A DNA stretch of 64,000 nt from an uncultured Prevotellaceae bacterium (GTDB taxonomy: Bacteria > Bacteroidota > Bacteroidia > Bacteroidales > Bacteroidaceae), in NCBI GenBank assembly GCA_900317635.1, contig ONHN01000003.1:1-64000 (forward strand), written 5' to 3'. The notes below the pieces were generated by a model that saw only the letters and a program-made list of their open reading frames with translations, did not search any database and was not told where the DNA came from. Each line of letters starts with the position of its first letter. The first letter of the stretch is position 1. The position numbers and the translations under genes were made by a program. Of this stretch, positions 53,221-62,252 are shown one piece after another.

Positions 53221-55050
53221 ATGCAAGCCATTATCCTTGCTGCTGGTATGGGGCGCCGATTGGGCGACTACACGCGCGACAACACGAAGTGTATGCTGCC
53301 CGTTGGCGGTGTGCGCCTGATTGACCGCATGCTGACGCAGCTTAGTGCGCTCAACCTTCAGCGCGTTGTTATCGTTACGGGTTACAAGGCCGCCAACCTC
53401 ACGGCGCACATCGGTCATCGCTACGATGACCGCCTGCGCATAGAGTACGTCTATAACCCCGACTACGATAAAACCAACAACATCTATTCGCTCTTCTTGG
53501 CGCGTCAAAAAATGCAGGAAGACGACACGCTGCTGCTGGAGAGCGACCTGATTTTCGAGGATAGCTTGCTACAGCTCATCACCGCCGATGCTCGCCCGAA
53601 CCTGGCACTTGTAGCCAAATACGAAACGTGGATGGACGGCACCATGGTGCGCCTCGATGCCGACGACAACATCGTTAGCTTTGTTACCAAACAAGCTTTC
53701 CGCTATGAGCACGTCGATACGTACTACAAGACGGTCAACATCTATAAGTTCAGCCGCGAATTTAGCCGTCAGCGCTACGTTCCCTTCCTTGAAGCCTACT
53801 GCCGCGCCGTAGGCTATAACGAGTATTATGAGCAGGTGTTGCGCGTCATCACGTTCCTTAGCAGCAATGAGCTGAAGGCACTGCCGATAGGCAGCCGCAA
53901 GTGGTACGAAATAGACGATGCACAGGATCGCGACATCGCCGAAACCATCTTCAGTGAAGGCCCCGACCAGTTGCGCCGCTATGCCCGCCGCTACGGGGGG
54001 CATTGGCGTTTTCCGCAGATGTTGGACTTCTGCTACCTCGTTAATCCCTATTTCCCCACACCGCGCATGCACGAAGAGATGCGAGCCAACTTCAGCCGCT
54101 TGCTCTGCGAGTATCCATCGGGACAGGGCGTTAACGACCTATTGGGTGGTAAGTGTTTCGGTCTGCGCGAGCAATACGTAGCCGTAGGCAACGGAGCCGC
54201 AGAGCTGATAAAGGCCTTGATGGAAATCCTGCCAGGACGGCTCGGCCTGACGCTCCCAACGTTCCAAGAATACCCCAACCGGCGCAGTAAGGCAGACGTG
54301 GTGACGTTCGTGCCGAAAGAAGAGGGCGGCTATCGCTATACAGTCGAGGACTTAAAGGCCTTTTTCGGGCGGCAGGATATCAGCACGTTGCTGCTTATCA
54401 ACCCCGACAATCCCAGTGGTAACTACATCCCGCAGCGCGACGTTGTAGAGCTTGCCAGGTGGTGCGAAGCGCGTGGTGTGCGGCTTATCGTCGACGAGTC
54501 GTTCGTCGATTTTGCCGCCGACCCCGCTGGCATCAACGCTACGCTTCTGCAAAACGAACTCTTACAGCAACATCCGAAGCTTGTTGTTCTTAAGAGCATA
54601 TCGAAGAGCTACGGCGTGCCAGGTCTGCGCTTAGGCCTGCTGGCCAGTAGCGATGAAGAACTCTTGACCGCAGTGCGCCGTAACCTCAGCATTTGGAACA
54701 TCAATAGCTTTGCAGAATTCTTCCTGCAAATCTACAACAAATACACCGCCGCCTACGAGCGTGCCTGCGAACTCTTTAGGCAGGAGCGTGCCCGCTTCGA
54801 GGCCGACCTGAAACAGATAGTATGGTTGGAGACCTATCCCTCGCAGGCCAACTATTTCCTTTGCCACGTTGACCCCGCCGTCATCAGCTCTACTCGTCTT
54901 GCCCAACGCCTCCTATCCGAACACAATATCCTTATCAAGGACTGCGACACAAAGAGCGGATTGGAAGGCCGTAACTACATACGCATCGCCGTGCGCAACG
55001 AAGCAGACAATAAGCGGCTCGTGGCGGCACTGGAGGAAAGCTTTAGTTAG
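53221..55050 (+). CDS. Nucleotidyltransferase/PLP-aminotransferase fusion
   Basis: A 609-residue two-domain protein. The first half (about 1-240) is an NTP-transferase: MQAIILAAGMGRRLGDYTRD, then NNIYSLFLA and LLLESDLIFED, akin to LicC-like choline-phosphate or phosphonate cytidylyltransferases. The second half (about 275-609) is a class I/II fold-type I aminotransferase or decarboxylase, with PDNPSGNYIP (about 397) and the PLP Lys in SISKSYGVPGLRLG (about 460), most like HisC/CobD. The fusion suggests synthesis and nucleotide activation of an amino- or phosphono-type group. The true product is unknown. Confidence 0.8.
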   Translation: MQAIILAAGMGRRLGDYTRDNTKCMLPVGGVRLIDRMLTQLSALNLQRVVIVTGYKAANLTAHIGHRYDDRLRIEYVYNPDYDKTNNIYSLFLARQKMQEDDTLLLESDLIFEDSLLQLITADARPNLALVAKYETWMDGTMVRLDADDNIVSFVTKQAFRYEHVDTYYKTVNIYKFSREFSRQRYVPFLEAYCRAVGYNEYYEQVLRVITFLSSNELKALPIGSRKWYEIDDAQDRDIAETIFSEGPDQLRRYARRYGGHWRFPQMLDFCYLVNPYFPTPRMHEEMRANFSRLLCEYPSGQGVNDLLGGKCFGLREQYVAVGNGAAELIKALMEILPGRLGLTLPTFQEYPNRRSKADVVTFVPKEEGGYRYTVEDLKAFFGRQDISTLLLINPDNPSGNYIPQRDVVELARWCEARGVRLIVDESFVDFAADPAGINATLLQNELLQQHPKLVVLKSISKSYGVPGLRLGLLASSDEELLTAVRRNLSIWNINSFAEFFLQIYNKYTAAYERACELFRQERARFEADLKQIVWLETYPSQANYFLCHVDPAVISSTRLAQRLLSEHNILIKDCDTKSGLEGRNYIRIAVRNEADNKRLVAALEESFS

Positions 55051-55148
55051 GCGGCCTTTAGAATTTCAAAGAGGCCATGTGTCCTCTTTTACAAGCATAA
55101 TAGGAACTGCCCATTAAGCACGTGTTTCCTAATCCGAAAGAAATAAGT

Positions 55149-55466
55149 ATGTTATCCGGAGGCGAAATACGACAAAAAATAAGGTCTAAAGCAAAAGCTT
55201 TAGTTCCAGAAGGTAGCGAGGTCTGGCTTTATGGTTCAAGAGCTCGTGGCGATAATCAGCCAGAATAGAATTGGGATATATTGATTTTATTGGATAAGGA
55301 ACGCGTTTCGTTAGATGATTACGACAACGTCTCCTATCCTTTGCGCGAATTAGGTTGGGAGTTAGGCGAAGATATAAATACGGTATTATATACGTATAAG
55401 AATTGGGAATCGCAACAGTTCACACCTGTTTACAAGAGTGTAACAGAAGATAGAGTGGTGTTATGA
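55149..55466 (+). pseudogene. MNT-type nucleotidyltransferase, broken by a stop codon
   Basis: From ATG 55149 the frame reads MLSGGEIRQKIRSK...WLYGSRARGDNQPE, stops at a TAG (55266-55268), then continues in the same frame NWDILILLDKERVSL to TGA 55466. GSRARGD and the DWDI-like segment are the minimal nucleotidyltransferase motif. The TAG replaces a residue that is usually Ser or Asp; TCG would need one change. Length otherwise fits MntA antitoxins. It overlaps the next remnant by ATGA, as in MNT-HEPN pairs. Confidence 0.8.
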
Positions 55467-55568
55467 GTCTTAACGAAGAAGAATTTAGAAGCAGACGATG
55501 TCATGCCTTTGATTGAGCCTACCGAAACCTTAATTAAAGATATTACAAATCAGTTGAAGAAGGATTAA
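55463..55568 (+). pseudogene. HEPN toxin remnant
   Basis: ATG 55463 overlaps the MNT stop and begins MSLNEEEFRSRR, a typical HEPN opening, then stops. In another frame the tail reads DVMPLIEPTETLIKDITNQL then KKD and stops at 55568. The central HEPN body with the RxxxxxH active site is absent. The pair of fragments is best read as an internal deletion of the toxin gene, about 100 bases left from some 400. Confidence 0.65.
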
Positions 55569-55572
55569 GCGA

Positions 55573-56589
55573 ATGCAAAACATCCTCATCTGTGGTGGCG
55601 GAAATCTTGGGCACGTAGTGGCTGCGTGGCTGTCTCTGCAAGACGGCTGTGCCGTTAGCGTGCTGACGCGAAACCCCGAGCGTTGGGCGAGTGCCTTGCA
55701 GCTTACTTTGCCCGACACGTCGGCGCGCCGTGCCCCGTTGCGTAGCGTTACGGCGCAGCCCGCCGAGGCCGTTCCCGAGGCCGACATCGTCCTGCTCTGC
55801 CTGCCAGGGTTTGCACTCAAACCCGCCATGCAACAAATAGCACCCTATCTCTCGCAAGGAACGAAAGTAGGTAGCGTGGTCAGCAGCACAGGCTTCTTCC
55901 AATTTGCCGACGAGGTGCTGCCCGCGCACACTCCGCTGTTCGGCTTTCAGCGCGTACCCTTCATCGCGCGCACCACGACCTACGGCCATAGCGCCGCGCT
56001 CTTGGGATTTAAGTCCTCCCTTGCCGTTGCGACAGAAAATATCGATGCTGCCGAAGATTTCTGCAAGCAACTCTCAGCTTGGTTTGGCGTGGAGGTCGCC
56101 CTGCTGAAGAGTCGTTGGGAAGCAGCCCTCACCAATAGCAACCCTCTTCTTCACCCCGCCCGCCTCTACAGCTTGTGGAGCGCGTGGGACGGCGAACCTG
56201 CCGACAATGTACCTGGTTTCTATACCGATTGGACCGATGAGGCTTCAACGCTTCTGCTCGCTATGGACACCGAGTTTCAGCAGCTCACGCAGGCCTTACA
56301 CGTTCGCCCTGGTGCCATTCCGCCGCTCACGCAATACTACGAGAGTCCCGATGCCGCAGCCCTGACGCGCAAAATTCGTAGCATCCCCGCCTTTCAGGCC
56401 ATTCCAGCCCCAATGCTGCAAACGCCACGAGGCTACATCCCCGATTTCGCGCATCGCTATTTCACCGAGGACTTCCCCTATGGCCTCCGTTTTGCCGTGC
56501 AGCAAGCGCAGAGGCTTAACCTGCCCATTCCCACCATGCAGCGCGTTTACGATTGGGGTATGAAAATGATAAATGACACGAGCGCTTAG
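55573..56589 (+). CDS. Opine-dehydrogenase-like NAD(P)-dependent oxidoreductase
   Basis: A 338-residue enzyme with N-terminal Rossmann motif ILICGGGNLGHVVAAWL (GxGxxG, 4-20). A 6-phosphogluconate-dehydrogenase-like C-terminal domain of the octopine/nopaline dehydrogenase family follows, with the conserved SNPLLHPARLY (about 192-202) carrying the catalytic His. Such enzymes join an amino acid to a 2-oxo acid. It starts 4 bases after the HEPN remnant and lies downstream of the nucleotidyltransferase-aminotransferase fusion, so it may supply an N-carboxyalkyl-amino-acid decoration. That use is inference. Confidence 0.75.
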   Translation: MQNILICGGGNLGHVVAAWLSLQDGCAVSVLTRNPERWASALQLTLPDTSARRAPLRSVTAQPAEAVPEADIVLLCLPGFALKPAMQQIAPYLSQGTKVGSVVSSTGFFQFADEVLPAHTPLFGFQRVPFIARTTTYGHSAALLGFKSSLAVATENIDAAEDFCKQLSAWFGVEVALLKSRWEAALTNSNPLLHPARLYSLWSAWDGEPADNVPGFYTDWTDEASTLLLAMDTEFQQLTQALHVRPGAIPPLTQYYESPDAAALTRKIRSIPAFQAIPAPMLQTPRGYIPDFAHRYFTEDFPYGLRFAVQQAQRLNLPIPTMQRVYDWGMKMINDTSA

Positions 56590-56624
56590 GCCTCCTTCGC
56601 GCGCGCGTATATATATAATATTGT

Positions 56625-58223
56625 ATGGCTCTCTTGCAGCAGCGTCGTTACCCCGTCGGCATACAGACCTTTGAGAAAATTCGCAAAGGCCGTTATGTCT
56701 ATGTTGACAAGACCGACCTCGTTTATCAGATCACGCAACATAGCAACTACGTGTTTCTTGCCCGTCCGCGCCGTTTTGGGAAATCCCTTCTCGTGACAAC
56801 GATGAAGTCTTTCTTTGAAGGTCGCCGCGAGCTTTTCAAAGGGCTGAAGATAATGGCACTTGCAGAGGTCTGGACGCCGCGACCCGTCTTTCACCTTGAT
56901 TTAAGTACGGCCAAAGATAAAGAAAGTGCAGAAGCATTGCGTCAAGCTCTGTTCTTGGCATTACAACCCTATGTTGAACGCTACGGGAAAGATCCCTTAG
57001 AAACAACGCCTGGCACGTTGTTGCGCGGCTTACTCCGTCGAGCCCATCAGCAGTCGCAGCTGCAAGTTGTTGTGTTGGTTGACGAATACGATGCCCCCCT
57101 GCTTGACGTGCTCCACGAAGAGCGCATAGAAGATTTTCGGCGCATTATGCAAGAGTTCTATCAGCCGCTGAAAGCCGCTGATGAAGATATTCATTTCTGC
57201 TTCATAACAGGAATTACCAAATTCTCACAGCTTAGCATTTTCTCTACAATCAACAATATTTCCGATGTCACGCTATTGCCTAAATTCGCAGCCATTTGTG
57301 GCATAACGGAAGAAGAGGTCTTTTCTCTTTTCAGCGAGGACATACAACAGTTAGCTCAGAACCAGGGCTGTAGTGAGCAAACCACGAAGGAACTTCTTAA
57401 AAGGCAATACGATGGTTATCACTTTGCTTCAGTCTCTCCTGATGTGTACAACCCTTTCAGCTTACTGAATTGTTTCAACAACGAAAAAGTTGATAGCTAT
57501 TGGTTTGGTTCTGGCACTCCCTCGTTCCTCATCCATCAGTTGCAACACTTTCGCACCGACATTACCTCACTTGACGACTATGAGGTAACCGCTGAGGCTT
57601 TCAACGTGCCCACCGAAGCTATGACCGATGCCCTGCCTATCTTGTACCAGAGTGGCTATCTAACCATTAAGGGTTACGACCAGGAGAGTGATATATTCTA
57701 CCTCGGCATTCCCAATCAAGAAGTTCGCCTCGGCATGACACGCGGTTTGATACCGTTTTACACGGGTTTGAAAGCTACCGATGTGAATACGGGATTCGCG
57801 CTTCTCTTTTGGCGCGCTCTCCAGAAAAACGACATAGAAAACGCCTTGCAAAGACTGCAGGGTTACTTGGCTCAATTGCCCTACGTAGAAGGTTTTAAGA
57901 AGAAATTGCAAGAAGTGGCAACAGCCGAAGGCTTCTATGAATGGACGCTTTACCTCATCTTTTCTATGCTCAACGTCTATGTTCGCACGCAAGTCAAGTG
58001 TCGTGGCGGACGTGTCGATGTGCTTGTTAAGATGGCACAAGTCATTTATGTTATGGAAATCAAGCTGAATGGTTCAGCCCAACAAGCCTTAGAGCAAATA
58101 AACGATAAAGGTTATGCCTTACCTTACCAACAAGACGGCAGAAAAACCATCAAAGTGGGCCTAAGTTTCAGCACGGCTACATGCAGCCTCGATGAATGGG
58201 TCTTTGAGGATGTTTGCAAATGA
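56625..58223 (+). CDS. AAA-ATPase-like protein with PD-(D/E)XK nuclease-like domain
   Basis: 532 residues. The N-terminal PF09820-type AAA domain has VDKTDLVYQITQ, Walker A RPRRFGKSLLVTT (about 46-58) and Walker B VVVLVDEYDAPLLD (about 149-162). The C-terminal PDDEXK_9-type domain has GRVDVLV (about 464) and VMEIKL (about 477) followed by a QINDKGYALPY helix. Bacteroidales carry many such proteins, often at variable loci, with unknown function; nuclease activity is suggested by the motif. Lies inside the polysaccharide locus with no evident biosynthetic role. Confidence 0.85.
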   Translation: MALLQQRRYPVGIQTFEKIRKGRYVYVDKTDLVYQITQHSNYVFLARPRRFGKSLLVTTMKSFFEGRRELFKGLKIMALAEVWTPRPVFHLDLSTAKDKESAEALRQALFLALQPYVERYGKDPLETTPGTLLRGLLRRAHQQSQLQVVVLVDEYDAPLLDVLHEERIEDFRRIMQEFYQPLKAADEDIHFCFITGITKFSQLSIFSTINNISDVTLLPKFAAICGITEEEVFSLFSEDIQQLAQNQGCSEQTTKELLKRQYDGYHFASVSPDVYNPFSLLNCFNNEKVDSYWFGSGTPSFLIHQLQHFRTDITSLDDYEVTAEAFNVPTEAMTDALPILYQSGYLTIKGYDQESDIFYLGIPNQEVRLGMTRGLIPFYTGLKATDVNTGFALLFWRALQKNDIENALQRLQGYLAQLPYVEGFKKKLQEVATAEGFYEWTLYLIFSMLNVYVRTQVKCRGGRVDVLVKMAQVIYVMEIKLNGSAQQALEQINDKGYALPYQQDGRKTIKVGLSFSTATCSLDEWVFEDVCK

Positions 58224-58266
58224 TAGACACATATATATAAATAACTCTTTAATTCATCAGTTAACT

Positions 58267-59487
58267 ATGGTAAATGTAATTGGACTTGGCTACATTGGCC
58301 TGCCCACAGCTCTTATGATGGCTTCCCATGGAGTGGAGGTCATTGGCACCGACTACAACAAAGACCTCGTTGCAACGCTCAACGCTGGTAAGACCACGTT
58401 TAAGGAAGACGGTCTCGACGAGCTCTTCCAGGACGCCCTCAAAGCTGGCATTAAGTTCACGACGGAGTACCAGAAGACGGACATGTACATCGTTTCCGTT
58501 CCTACGCCCTACGACAAGTTCTCGAAGAAAGTAGATGCTTGCTACGTCGTAGCCGCCGTGAAGGAAGTGATGCGCGTTTGCCCCAAGGGCGCAACAGTTG
58601 TCGTTGAGAGCACCGTCAGCCCGGGCACCATCGACCACTTCGTGCGCCCCGTCATTGAAGAGAATGGCTTCAAGATTGGCGAAGACATCAACCTCGTTCA
58701 TGCCCCCGAGCGCATCATCCCGGGCAACATGGTCTATGAACTGCTCCACAACAACCGCACCATCGGTGCCGACAGTCGCGAAATCGGCGAGAAGGTGAAG
58801 GAATACTACGCCTCCTTCTGCCAAGGCGAAATCGTTGTGACCGACATCCGTAGCGCAGAAATGTCGAAGGTGGTCGAAAACACCTTCCGTGCCGTTAACA
58901 TCGCCTTCGCTAACGAGCTGGCTCGCATCTGTCGCCACGACAATATGGACGTTTACGAAATCATCAAGATTTGCAACATGCACCCCCGCGTCAACATCCT
59001 GCAGCCTGGTCCTGGCGTTGGTGGCCACTGCATCAGCGTTGACCCCTGGTTCCTCGTAGGCGACTATCCCCGCCTGGCAAAGGTCATCGACGAGTCCATG
59101 AAGACCAACGACAGCCAGCCCGAGTACGTCCTTAACCGCATCTACGAGATTATGAAGGAAAACAACATCACGGACAACCGCCGCGTAGGTCTCTACGGCC
59201 TTACCTATAAAGAGAACGTGGACGACTACCGTGAGAGCCCCACGCTCCAAATGCTTGAAGCACAAGAGCGTCACCTCGCCCGTCCGCTGAAGTGCTACGA
59301 CCCCTTCATCAAACAGGACATCGTGGCCAACCAGTTCCACGACTTCGACGAGTTCCTCAACGACGTTGACCTCGTTGTCATCATGGTGAAGCACGACCAA
59401 ATCAAGCAGAATTGGGACAAACTCAAGGGTAAAGTCATCCTCGACTGCCACAACATCTGCCCCCTCGAAGGTGTCTATCACATCTAA
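58267..59487 (+). CDS. wecC: UDP-N-acetyl-D-mannosamine dehydrogenase
   Basis: A 406-residue NAD-dependent enzyme oxidising UDP-ManNAc to UDP-ManNAcA. ATG 58267 (VNVIGLGYIGLPTALMMASH) was chosen because the 25-residue upstream extension overlaps the preceding gene and lacks family features. The active-site motif PGPGVGGHCISVDPWF (about 247-262) includes the nucleophilic Cys. The ESTVSPGTID, HAPERIIPGNMVYEL and MSKVVENTFRAVNIAF segments also fit. A terminator follows. It is the intact partner of the cysteine-less paralogue at 51886. Confidence 0.93.
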   Translation: MVNVIGLGYIGLPTALMMASHGVEVIGTDYNKDLVATLNAGKTTFKEDGLDELFQDALKAGIKFTTEYQKTDMYIVSVPTPYDKFSKKVDACYVVAAVKEVMRVCPKGATVVVESTVSPGTIDHFVRPVIEENGFKIGEDINLVHAPERIIPGNMVYELLHNNRTIGADSREIGEKVKEYYASFCQGEIVVTDIRSAEMSKVVENTFRAVNIAFANELARICRHDNMDVYEIIKICNMHPRVNILQPGPGVGGHCISVDPWFLVGDYPRLAKVIDESMKTNDSQPEYVLNRIYEIMKENNITDNRRVGLYGLTYKENVDDYRESPTLQMLEAQERHLARPLKCYDPFIKQDIVANQFHDFDEFLNDVDLVVIMVKHDQIKQNWDKLKGKVILDCHNICPLEGVYHI

Positions 59488-59497
59488 TATCTGATAA

Positions 59498-59543
59498 CTC
59501 AGGTTATTCGCTGCCACAAGTGTGGAAGCGAATAACCTGTGAG
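59498..59543 (+). terminator. Terminator after wecC
   Basis: CTCAGGTTATTCGCTgCCACA pairs with TGTGGaAGCGAATAACCTgtGAG in a long, nearly perfect hairpin, with TTTTA following. It coincides with the change to AT-rich DNA. Confidence 0.8.
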
Positions 59544-59647
59544 TTTTATGTAGTAAAATGGTTTAGTAGTTATTTTGTAAGGGCTATAACACCAAATCTC
59601 AAATATTTAGCAGGTGTGTAATACATTATTATAAGGACTATTCGTTA

Positions 59648-60184
59648 ATGGCTACAATAATTGAGCTTATTCAAGATGATGCAAGGCGATATTTTCCAAA
59701 TGATAAAGGAAAACGTCTATTATTGCGTATATTGGCCGAACTTATTCTTTGTCGCTATCCCAATTTCTGTTTTCAAGTGTATTTAAGACTTGCATCAAAG
59801 ATGAATGTATGTTACTATTTAGCAAAGCTTAAGCATCGTAGGTTGTTAAAGAAGTATTCTTTACAAATATGGCCTTCAACACAGATTGGAGGAGGACTCT
59901 ATATCGGGCATTATTCAGGTACAATTGTTCATCCAAAAACTATCATTGGAAAGAATTGTAGTCTGTCACAATTTACCACTATTGGTTCCAACAAAAACAC
60001 GCCTGCCATTATTGGTAACAATGTTTATATTGGACCCTCTGTGTGTATTGTAGAGGACGTAAGGATAGGTGATAATGCAATTATCGGAGCTGGGGCTGTA
60101 GTGACAAAGGACATACCTGACAATGCTGTTGCGGCTGGAGTTCCAGCTAAAGTTATATCAATTAGGACTTATGAACCAACTTAA
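59648..60184 (+). CDS. Serine O-acetyltransferase-like hexapeptide acetyltransferase
   Basis: 178 residues with a helical N-terminus (IELIQDDARRYFPNDKG) and a left-handed beta-helix: GGGLYIGHYSGTIVHPKTII, then IGPSVCIVEDVRIGDNAIIG and AVAAGVPAKV near the end. This matches CysE-type O-acetyltransferases, including those decorating surface sugars. The location in a polysaccharide cassette favours sugar or amino acid O-acetylation, but a biosynthetic CysE is possible. The gene is much more AT-rich than those before it. Confidence 0.83.
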   Translation: MATIIELIQDDARRYFPNDKGKRLLLRILAELILCRYPNFCFQVYLRLASKMNVCYYLAKLKHRRLLKKYSLQIWPSTQIGGGLYIGHYSGTIVHPKTIIGKNCSLSQFTTIGSNKNTPAIIGNNVYIGPSVCIVEDVRIGDNAIIGAGAVVTKDIPDNAVAAGVPAKVISIRTYEPT

Positions 60185-60587
60185 AGCGGAGTTGCACTTT
60201 CATATTTTACAATCGTTCTCCAACTTGGAGTCACGGAATATCAATTCCCATTGCAATATGCTAAGGAGCAATAGGTTGTGATGTGGTTACAACTTCTTCA
60301 ATGATGTCAGATCAAATCATCATGATGAATATCTACAACTACAAGTGTCAACCTATTGACAGTCAATTATTTTAGAAGAAGATAGGAAAAATGACTATTG
60401 TCCCTGCTCTGTGTGTGGTTGTTTGTCTGTTTATCATAAGCAACTATGTTATGGAAATAGATTCGTATAAGAAAATATGCCTATGTGGATTCTTGTATAG
60501 TGTAATATACATTCTTCTGTTATAGTTTTTAGCAATGAATTCACTTGAACGTACACTGTTAAAAAATTTTTTACGCTTCTTAAGACG
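60185..60587. other. Decayed AT-rich gap with a 44-aa membrane-like fragment
   Basis: Most of this 403-base gap has no open frame. ATG 60391 to TAG 60525 encodes 44 hydrophobic residues (MTIVPALCVVVCLFIISNYV, MEIDSYKKICLCGFLYSVIY, ILLL). They could be the end of a lost flippase or polymerase of the polysaccharide cassette, or chance coding. No firm call is made. Confidence 0.4.
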
Positions 60588-61817
60588 ATGATAGAAATAA
60601 GAAATAAAAAGGACTGTTGCGGTTGTGAAGCTTGCGTACAACGCTGTCCGAAGCAGTGTATTGCACTTGAAGAGGATAGTGAAGGTTTCCTTTATCCTGA
60701 AGTCAACAAGGATATATGCATTGAATGTGGCCTTTGTGAGAAGGTCTGTCCTGTTATCAATCAAGGAAAACCTATTGAACCTATATCCGTTTTTGCTGCC
60801 ATCAATCCAAACGGAGAAATTCGCCTACAAAGCAGTAGTGGCGGTATCTTTACAATGTTGGCTGAAACGATTATTGACAAGGGCGGTGTCGTGTTTGGTG
60901 TAGGCTTTAATAATCGATGGGAGGTTGTTCATAAATATGCCGAAACGAAAGAGGCTTTGGCAGAGTTTCGTGGTAGTAAGTATGTACAAAGTCGCGTAGG
61001 CAATACTTTCTTGCAAGCTGAAACGTTTCTCAAACAAGGTCGCGAAGTGCTTTTCAGCGGAACGCCTTGTCAAATAGCAGGTTTGAAATGTTTTCTTCGC
61101 AAAGATTATTCCAACCTATTGACCGTTGATTTCATCTGTCACGGAGTTCCCTCTCCTGGTGTGTTTCGGCAATATCTCGAAGAAGAGAAGATTAAAGTGG
61201 CCCGTAAGGGCCGAAAAAATACAGTTTCGTTCTCTTCTAAGAGCACCTCAGTCCCTGAAAGGGATATGCTGAAGTGTAACGAAGTGGAGATTGAGCATAT
61301 CTCATTCAGGGACAAGACCGCTGGTTGGAAAAAATACAGTTTCGTTCTCGTGCTCACCAAGGTGACAGCCGCCAGTGAGAAAATACAGTTTCGTTCTCGT
61401 AAAAGCCTTAGAATAAACCCCTTCTTGCGTGGTTTCTTAAAGGATTTATACTTGCGTCCATCGTGTCATGAGTGTCCTACGAAGCAAATGAAAAGTGGCA
61501 GTGATATCACTTTGGCTGACTTTTGGGGGGTAACACAATTGATGCCTAGGCTTGATGATGACAAAGGATTTTCTGTTTTCACTATCAATACAGACAAAGG
61601 TGCAGCATTAATGGAAACGGTTTCACTTAAACGGTATCCGATTACCTACGAACAATTGAAGCAAACAAATAGTGCATTGTATAAATCTGCAACAATTCCA
61701 CAAAATAGGAGCAAATTCTTTTCGTCTAAAGATCTTTCTTTCCATAAGAGAATTAGGAAGTTCGCTCCCATTGATTATATAAAAATTATAAAGGTGTTTA
61801 TTCGCCGTTTCATTTAA
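60588..61817 (+). CDS. 4Fe-4S, coenzyme F420 hydrogenase/dehydrogenase beta-like protein
   Basis: 409 residues. Two 4Fe-4S motifs open the protein: DCCGCEACVQRCPKQCI (about 8-24) and CIECGLCEKVCPV (about 45-57). The FrhB-like N- and C-terminal domains follow (SSSGGIFTMLAET about 82-94; ACHECP-like RPSCHECP about 290; DITLADFWGV about 305). Such proteins are common in Bacteroidales polysaccharide loci next to pyruvyltransferases, with unclear chemistry. Between about 61217 and 61400 the same 17-bp sequence occurs three times in different frames. The end of the gene touches a MITE-like sequence. Confidence 0.83.
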   Translation: MIEIRNKKDCCGCEACVQRCPKQCIALEEDSEGFLYPEVNKDICIECGLCEKVCPVINQGKPIEPISVFAAINPNGEIRLQSSSGGIFTMLAETIIDKGGVVFGVGFNNRWEVVHKYAETKEALAEFRGSKYVQSRVGNTFLQAETFLKQGREVLFSGTPCQIAGLKCFLRKDYSNLLTVDFICHGVPSPGVFRQYLEEEKIKVARKGRKNTVSFSSKSTSVPERDMLKCNEVEIEHISFRDKTAGWKKYSFVLVLTKVTAASEKIQFRSRKSLRINPFLRGFLKDLYLRPSCHECPTKQMKSGSDITLADFWGVTQLMPRLDDDKGFSVFTINTDKGAALMETVSLKRYPITYEQLKQTNSALYKSATIPQNRSKFFSSKDLSFHKRIRKFAPIDYIKIIKVFIRRFI

Positions 61818-61910
61818 GGGGTGTTTATAAATTTGTTAAATCGTGCTATGATTAGGCTTGAAGCTTCTTTTTAGACTTTCTATCTGTGCTTCAACAGAAA
61901 TTACGGCATT
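61814..61910 (+). mobile_element. Half copy of the TTAA palindromic MITE
   Basis: TTAAGGGGTGTTTATAAATT (61814) and the following GGCTTGAAGCTTCTTTTTAG match the right arm of the element at 9032-9216 read in inverse, with scattered changes, as far as the ATTACGGCATTAG stretch. The opposite arm is missing. The TTAA provides the TAA stop codon (61815-61817) of the preceding gene. Confidence 0.65.
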
Positions 61911-62252
61911 AGACTATATCCTATATGAGTAGTAGAAACAATCTGTTTGACCTATTTGACTTGTTCAACTCACCAATCAATTTGAGGTACAGATGTTAGC
62001 TTGCTTTGCATAGAGCGATGTACCGATATTTATTGTTTGGGATTAAAATGGTTATTCAGAGAATATAAAATGTTTATAAGACCGCATATGACATCCTCTG
62101 GGGTTTATATATGAGGTTATGGGGTATATAGGTTAGTAAAACCTGATGCCTAAACAAAGCTGTTTCGAGAGTTAATGAATAGTGCTTGGGTATAAACATA
62201 GTCTGAGGCTATTGTCGGATTATATTAGTTATACATATATGTTGTCATAATT
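61911..62252. other. AT-rich gap between F420-like and pyruvyltransferase genes
   Basis: About 340 bases with no credible gene, promoter or terminator. Short reading frames here stop quickly. It may be remnants of a lost cassette gene. Confidence 0.5.

Noticed and set aside
55266..55268. TAG read through as an unusual amino acid
   Set aside because: The partner toxin gene is also broken, so decay is the simpler explanation.
55281..55466. A separate 61-residue gene
   Set aside because: It is in the same frame as the upstream nucleotidyltransferase fragment and is its second half, separated only by the TAG at 55266.
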